DNA of 7,905 nt, taken from Clostridia bacterium (GTDB lineage: Bacteria; Bacillota; Clostridia; Christensenellales; Aristaeellaceae). How positions within the stretch are numbered: the stretch's first letter is position 1; each line of letters begins with the position of its first letter. The notes beneath the pieces were generated by a model. The model did not search any database. It was not told the DNA's origin and worked only from the letters and a program-made list of their open reading frames with translations. Both the position numbers and the translations under genes were made by a program. Of this stretch, positions 5,836 through 7,905 are shown one piece after another. Where the stretch lies: contig CAAEEC010000210.1 of NCBI GenBank assembly GCA_900754755.1, forward strand, positions 1 through 7,905, read 5' to 3'.

Positions 5836-6381
5836 TTACGACCTGTTGATCCAGGTGCGATCTGCGCCGATGCGCAATAAGGAATCCAGGGCATCCATGA
5901 TATGGCTGTGCATTCCCGGCGAGGTAGGGGCGATCAGCGCTTTAGCCAGAAGGCCACTGTAGGCGGCTATCAATTTCCCGTTTGCATTTTCGCGGACGGT
6001 AAAACGATCGATGCCGCCTTTTCCTTCGGCGGGCCGCAGCTCCGCGGCTTCGATGAACAGGATCCCATTGGGCGTGCGCAGCGCCCGAAACAATTGACCG
6101 AGCGCATACACCATCCCCAAATCCTCGCAATCCTGCTCGTTGGGAATGGGCTCGAGCGTAAACCGGTCATCGGCCATTAAAGCTTCACTCAAGGAGAGTT
6201 TGTCCAGCTCATTTGCGTCAAAGTTGCACAGGGCGGGCAGCGCTGCTTTGCTGATTTCGATCCCCTCCACGGGATATACACCGGCGCCGTCGCTGATCCA
6301 CTGTTGCCCCGTTGCCGCATGCGTGATCAATGTGCATATGCCCCGCCTTTTACAGGCGGTACGAATTGCCTGGATGTTCAT
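5836..6381 (-). CDS. Phage protein of unknown function, 181 residues
   Basis: I cannot name a function. The protein opens MNIQAIRTACKRRGICTLI, followed by a short strand-rich part with GQQWISDGAGVYPVEG (about 25-40). This style is seen in conserved uncharacterised proteins of Clostridia prophages. The middle (about 85-115) contains GMVYALGQLFRALRTPNGIL and FIEAAELRP, and the C-terminal part ends in a helix with MDALDSLLRIGADRTW. No signal peptide, membrane segment or catalytic motif is apparent. The ATG at 6381 is preceded by AAGGAAAG. The first 32 bp overlap the end of the upstream 70-residue gene, so both are in one message. Codon pattern and good spacing make it a real gene. Confidence 0.8.
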   Translation of the reverse strand: MNIQAIRTACKRRGICTLITHAATGQQWISDGAGVYPVEGIEISKAALPALCNFDANELDKLSLSEALMADDRFTLEPIPNEQDCEDLGMVYALGQLFRALRTPNGILFIEAAELRPAEGKGGIDRFTVRENANGKLIAAYSGLLAKALIAPTSPGMHSHIMDALDSLLRIGADRTWINRS

Positions 6382-6562
6382 GGCTTTCTTTCCTTTCTTC
6401 TGCCAGCTTCGCCAGCCGCAGCCGGTAGAGCGCGATCATGCGCTCGTGCACGGCGGCCGTATTTTCGTCCCCATCCTGCTGCGCCGCGTCTCGCGCCGCT
6501 TCGCGTTCGCGAATCCGCTGGTAGAGCGTCGCGCGGCTAATGTTCGCCATGGGTTTCTTCAT
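6350..6562 (-). CDS. Small helical phage protein of unknown function, 70 residues
   Basis: The ATG at 6562 overlaps the TAA of the DUF551 gene (TAATG), pointing to translational coupling, and a weak AAAGGGG lies about 10 bp upstream. An alternative ATG at 6550 gives 66 residues but has no better ribosome site. The protein is almost wholly helical and highly charged: ISRATLYQRIREREAARDAA, then HERMIALYRLRLAKLAEERK. The first part faintly resembles a helix-turn-helix or a coiled coil. I see no known family. Confidence 0.65.
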   Translation of the reverse strand: MKKPMANISRATLYQRIREREAARDAAQQDGDENTAAVHERMIALYRLRLAKLAEERKESHEHPGNSYRL

Positions 6563-6897
6563 TATTTATTTTCCCCTTTCCTCGGGCCATATGGAGCGGG
6601 CATCCAGTGTGTCACCGGATCCCGATTGATTTCCTGCACGTTGCTCCATGAACAAACCTTCACGCCGTTGTGCCTGTCCCACAACAGGATGCAGCCCCAG
6701 GGATCCGCGTCCGCTTCGGTGGGCTTTTGCACATTTTTGTCTATCCATTGGATGGGCCGCAGAGCTTCCAGCTCATAGGCATCGCCAAGGTGGTTTTCAA
6801 TCCGGTTCAGCCGCTGCCATATAGCGCTGTATCCGGCTTCATGAATGAGCGCTTTTTGCGCCTCTGCCCAGCTTTTGTCGGATGTAATTCGTTTCAT
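6562..6897 (-). CDS. DUF551 domain protein
   Basis: DUF551 is a common small domain of unknown function in Firmicutes and enterobacterial phages. Here the C-terminal half carries its pattern: IQWIDKNVQKP in place of the usual W-I-x-x-x-x-x-x-P, then ILLWDRHNGVKVCSW, and the diagnostic end PVTHWMPAPYGP (about residues 95-105 of 111). The N-terminal half (SWAEAQKALIHEAGYSAIWQ) is helical and not recognisable. The start chosen is the ATG at 6897. A GTG at 6909, inside the end of the MazG-like gene, would add four residues; ribosome sites for both are weak (GGGAAG). The gene's stop overlaps the next start. Confidence 0.82.
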   Translation of the reverse strand: MKRITSDKSWAEAQKALIHEAGYSAIWQRLNRIENHLGDAYELEALRPIQWIDKNVQKPTEADADPWGCILLWDRHNGVKVCSWSNVQEINRDPVTHWMPAPYGPRKGENK

Positions 6898-6902
6898 GGC
6901 TT

Positions 6903-7325
6903 TTAGCACTTCTTCCCGCCGTGCCGGTAGGGCCTTCCTTTGTTGTACGCATGCTTAAGTGTCAGCGCCTCTTCGATATCGATGTCTGCGCAGGCGCAGT
7001 AGTCCAAAATGCGCAGGATCGCGTCGGCGAGTTCGATCGGCAAACCCTCCGGCTTGGGGTTGCGGTATTTGCACGTCGCTTCTTTGCCATAGTTTAGGCA
7101 ATCGTGTTCGTCTTGCGGATTGCAAATTTCACCGTTCCCATTGGGCTCTTCTTCGCAAGCGTACCAGATCATTGCCCGGCCTTTGCGGTATTCCTCCAGC
7201 GCCTCGGAGAGCTCCGAGTGGATGAGAGCAACAATCTCCGGGAAATTCGGCCAATCATCCCACCAGCCATGGGCCATGGCGGTTCCGTGCACTTCATTGG
7301 CAAATTCGTTAATTTGGATGTTCAC
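6903..7325 (-). CDS. MazG-like nucleotide pyrophosphohydrolase
   Basis: MazG-like enzymes hydrolyse NTPs or dNTPs to the monophosphate and pyrophosphate; phage versions may tune nucleotide or alarmone pools. The 140-residue protein shows the all-alpha NTP-PPase pattern: EIVALIHSELSEALEE (about 30-45), with E38, E41 and E45 as metal ligands, and ELADAILRILDYC (98-110), with E98 and D101 completing the site. Between the halves lies a loop of about 35 residues with four cysteines (C57, C68, C76, C85) that may bind zinc. The start is GTG at 7325, with a strong GGAGGT about 10 bp upstream, a slightly long spacing. The gene is 45 bp from the upstream stop. Confidence 0.9.
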   Translation of the reverse strand: MNIQINEFANEVHGTAMAHGWWDDWPNFPEIVALIHSELSEALEEYRKGRAMIWYACEEEPNGNGEICNPQDEHDCLNYGKEATCKYRNPKPEGLPIELADAILRILDYCACADIDIEEALTLKHAYNKGRPYRHGGKKC

Positions 7326-7335
7326 CTTGTCTTTA

Positions 7336-7342
7336 ACCTCCT
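7336..7342 (-). promoter_or_regulatory. Ribosome binding site that sets the GTG start of the MazG-like gene
   Basis: AGGAGGT on the minus strand, 10 bp before GTG at 7325. No in-frame ATG is nearer, so GTG is the start. Confidence 0.7.
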
Positions 7343-7370
7343 TTTCTGCTTCAACGCATAAAAGTGCGCA

Positions 7371-7905
7371 CTAGATCAGATCATCAAAGCGCATCTGCCC
7401 AGGTACAGTGATTTCTGTCGGCGATTTCGCAGGTTGCAATCGCCGTAGTTGTGTAATCACTGGGCGGCCGTGGTAATCACGGTTGAAAAGGCCGCATGCC
7501 GGCCAACGCTTTATCCAGTCGCTAGCCGCACTGTGCGTAAGCCCGTATAAATCGCATTTCTGCAGGATCCTATCATGGTACGTACCCGAAATGAAATGCC
7601 TACATTCGCCGCAGGTGTGTCCCGCCAAGTTCCCAAACAGCGTGTGCATGGCTGCAATCTTTCTAATCAAGCGAAACACCCCCCAAACGCATGATCCTCT
7701 GCCCGATTCGTAAGTTGCCTGATCGATGCCCAATTCATCCCACGCGCATTGACGTGCGTTATAACGCTTCTCGTAGCCTCTGCACGCATAACTTTTCACC
7801 TTCCACGCTGCCAAATCTACGCGTTTTATGCCATCCGCGCACTGCGAGCAGCGGCTGGCATCCTGCCCATACGCATTGTAGTGGCACAGGCTCCCTGCCC
7901 CTTTC
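7371..7905 (-). CDS. Cysteine-rich phage protein of unknown function (partial, N-terminus off window)
   Basis: The frame is open from the right edge to TAG at 7371, giving 177 visible residues. The likely start lies outside: a TTG at 7814 and an ATG at 7649 have no ribosome site. Visible parts are an N-terminal cluster with C19 and C22 (SRCSQCADGIKR), a helical segment AWDELGIDQATYESGRGSCV, then a C-terminal part with HTCGECRHF, QKCDLYG, SAASDWIKRWPACGLF. Cysteines 98, 101, 117 and 137 are spaced like a four-cysteine zinc site. Small proteins of this C-terminal pattern are frequent in Clostridia phages, without known function. If the internal ATG at 7649 were used, it would be a 92-residue stand-alone version. 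Confidence 0.65.
   Translation of the reverse strand, partial: KGAGSLCHYNAYGQDASRCSQCADGIKRVDLAAWKVKSYACRGYEKRYNARQCAWDELGIDQATYESGRGSCVWGVFRLIRKIAAMHTLFGNLAGHTCGECRHFISGTYHDRILQKCDLYGLTHSAASDWIKRWPACGLFNRDYHGRPVITQLRRLQPAKSPTEITVPGQMRFDDLI

Noticed and set aside
5679..5894. 71-codon minus-strand frame in the Rep leader
   Set aside because: Overlaps the end of the 181-residue gene in another frame and reads through the GC-rich palindrome; product looks random.
5078..5962. 294-codon plus-strand frame
   Set aside because: Mostly antisense to the Rep-like gene and runs through the non-coding leader; no motif or ribosome site.
1..7905. tRNA genes, CRISPR array, toxin-antitoxin or defence island
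   Set aside because: I saw no regularly spaced repeat-spacer pattern, no cloverleaf-like sequence and no known defence motif; every gene fits a phage replication or packaging module.

Overview
The window is a stretch of a tailed double-stranded DNA phage genome, most likely a prophage. All eleven genes I can support lie on the minus strand, so transcription runs from position 7905 towards position 1. The base composition is GC-rich, Shine-Dalgarno sites are strong (AGGAGG, GGGAGG), genes are packed with ATGA or TAATG overlaps, and the gene set resembles prophages of Clostridia-like Firmicutes. The host call is an inference; no host gene and no integrase or attachment site is visible.

Right part (7905 to 4390), the early/middle module in transcription order: a cysteine-rich protein running off the right edge; a MazG-like nucleotide pyrophosphohydrolase (6903-7325); a small DUF551 protein (6562-6897); a 70-residue helical protein (6350-6562); a 181-residue protein of unknown function (5836-6381); a 176-bp non-coding leader holding a long GC-rich hairpin; an HUH-type rolling-circle-replication-associated protein (4754-5659); a VRR-NUC nuclease (4390-4773); and a helix-turn-helix protein resembling phage late-gene activators (3951-4385).

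Switch region (3882-3950): directly downstream of the activator-like gene lies a good extended -10 promoter. It carries 6-bp direct repeats exactly 20 bp apart and an inverted copy of five of those six bases. This is the best candidate for the late promoter and its operator.

Left part (3881 to 1), the packaging and head module: HNH endonuclease, a 241-bp non-coding gap with a palindrome and A-tract repeats (candidate cos region), small terminase, large terminase, then an HK97-family portal protein that runs off the left edge. The order HNH-terS-terL-portal is the classic order of HK97-like phages. The portal gene is open through position 1 with no stop, so it is partial.

Working model: the right-hand module handles nucleotide pools and DNA replication/recombination. 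Its last gene then switches on the promoter that drives DNA packaging and head assembly. I did not find a defence system, RNA gene or CRISPR array. The most interesting points are the late-promoter architecture, the HUH Rep-like protein next to a VRR-NUC nuclease in a tailed phage, and the candidate cos region.
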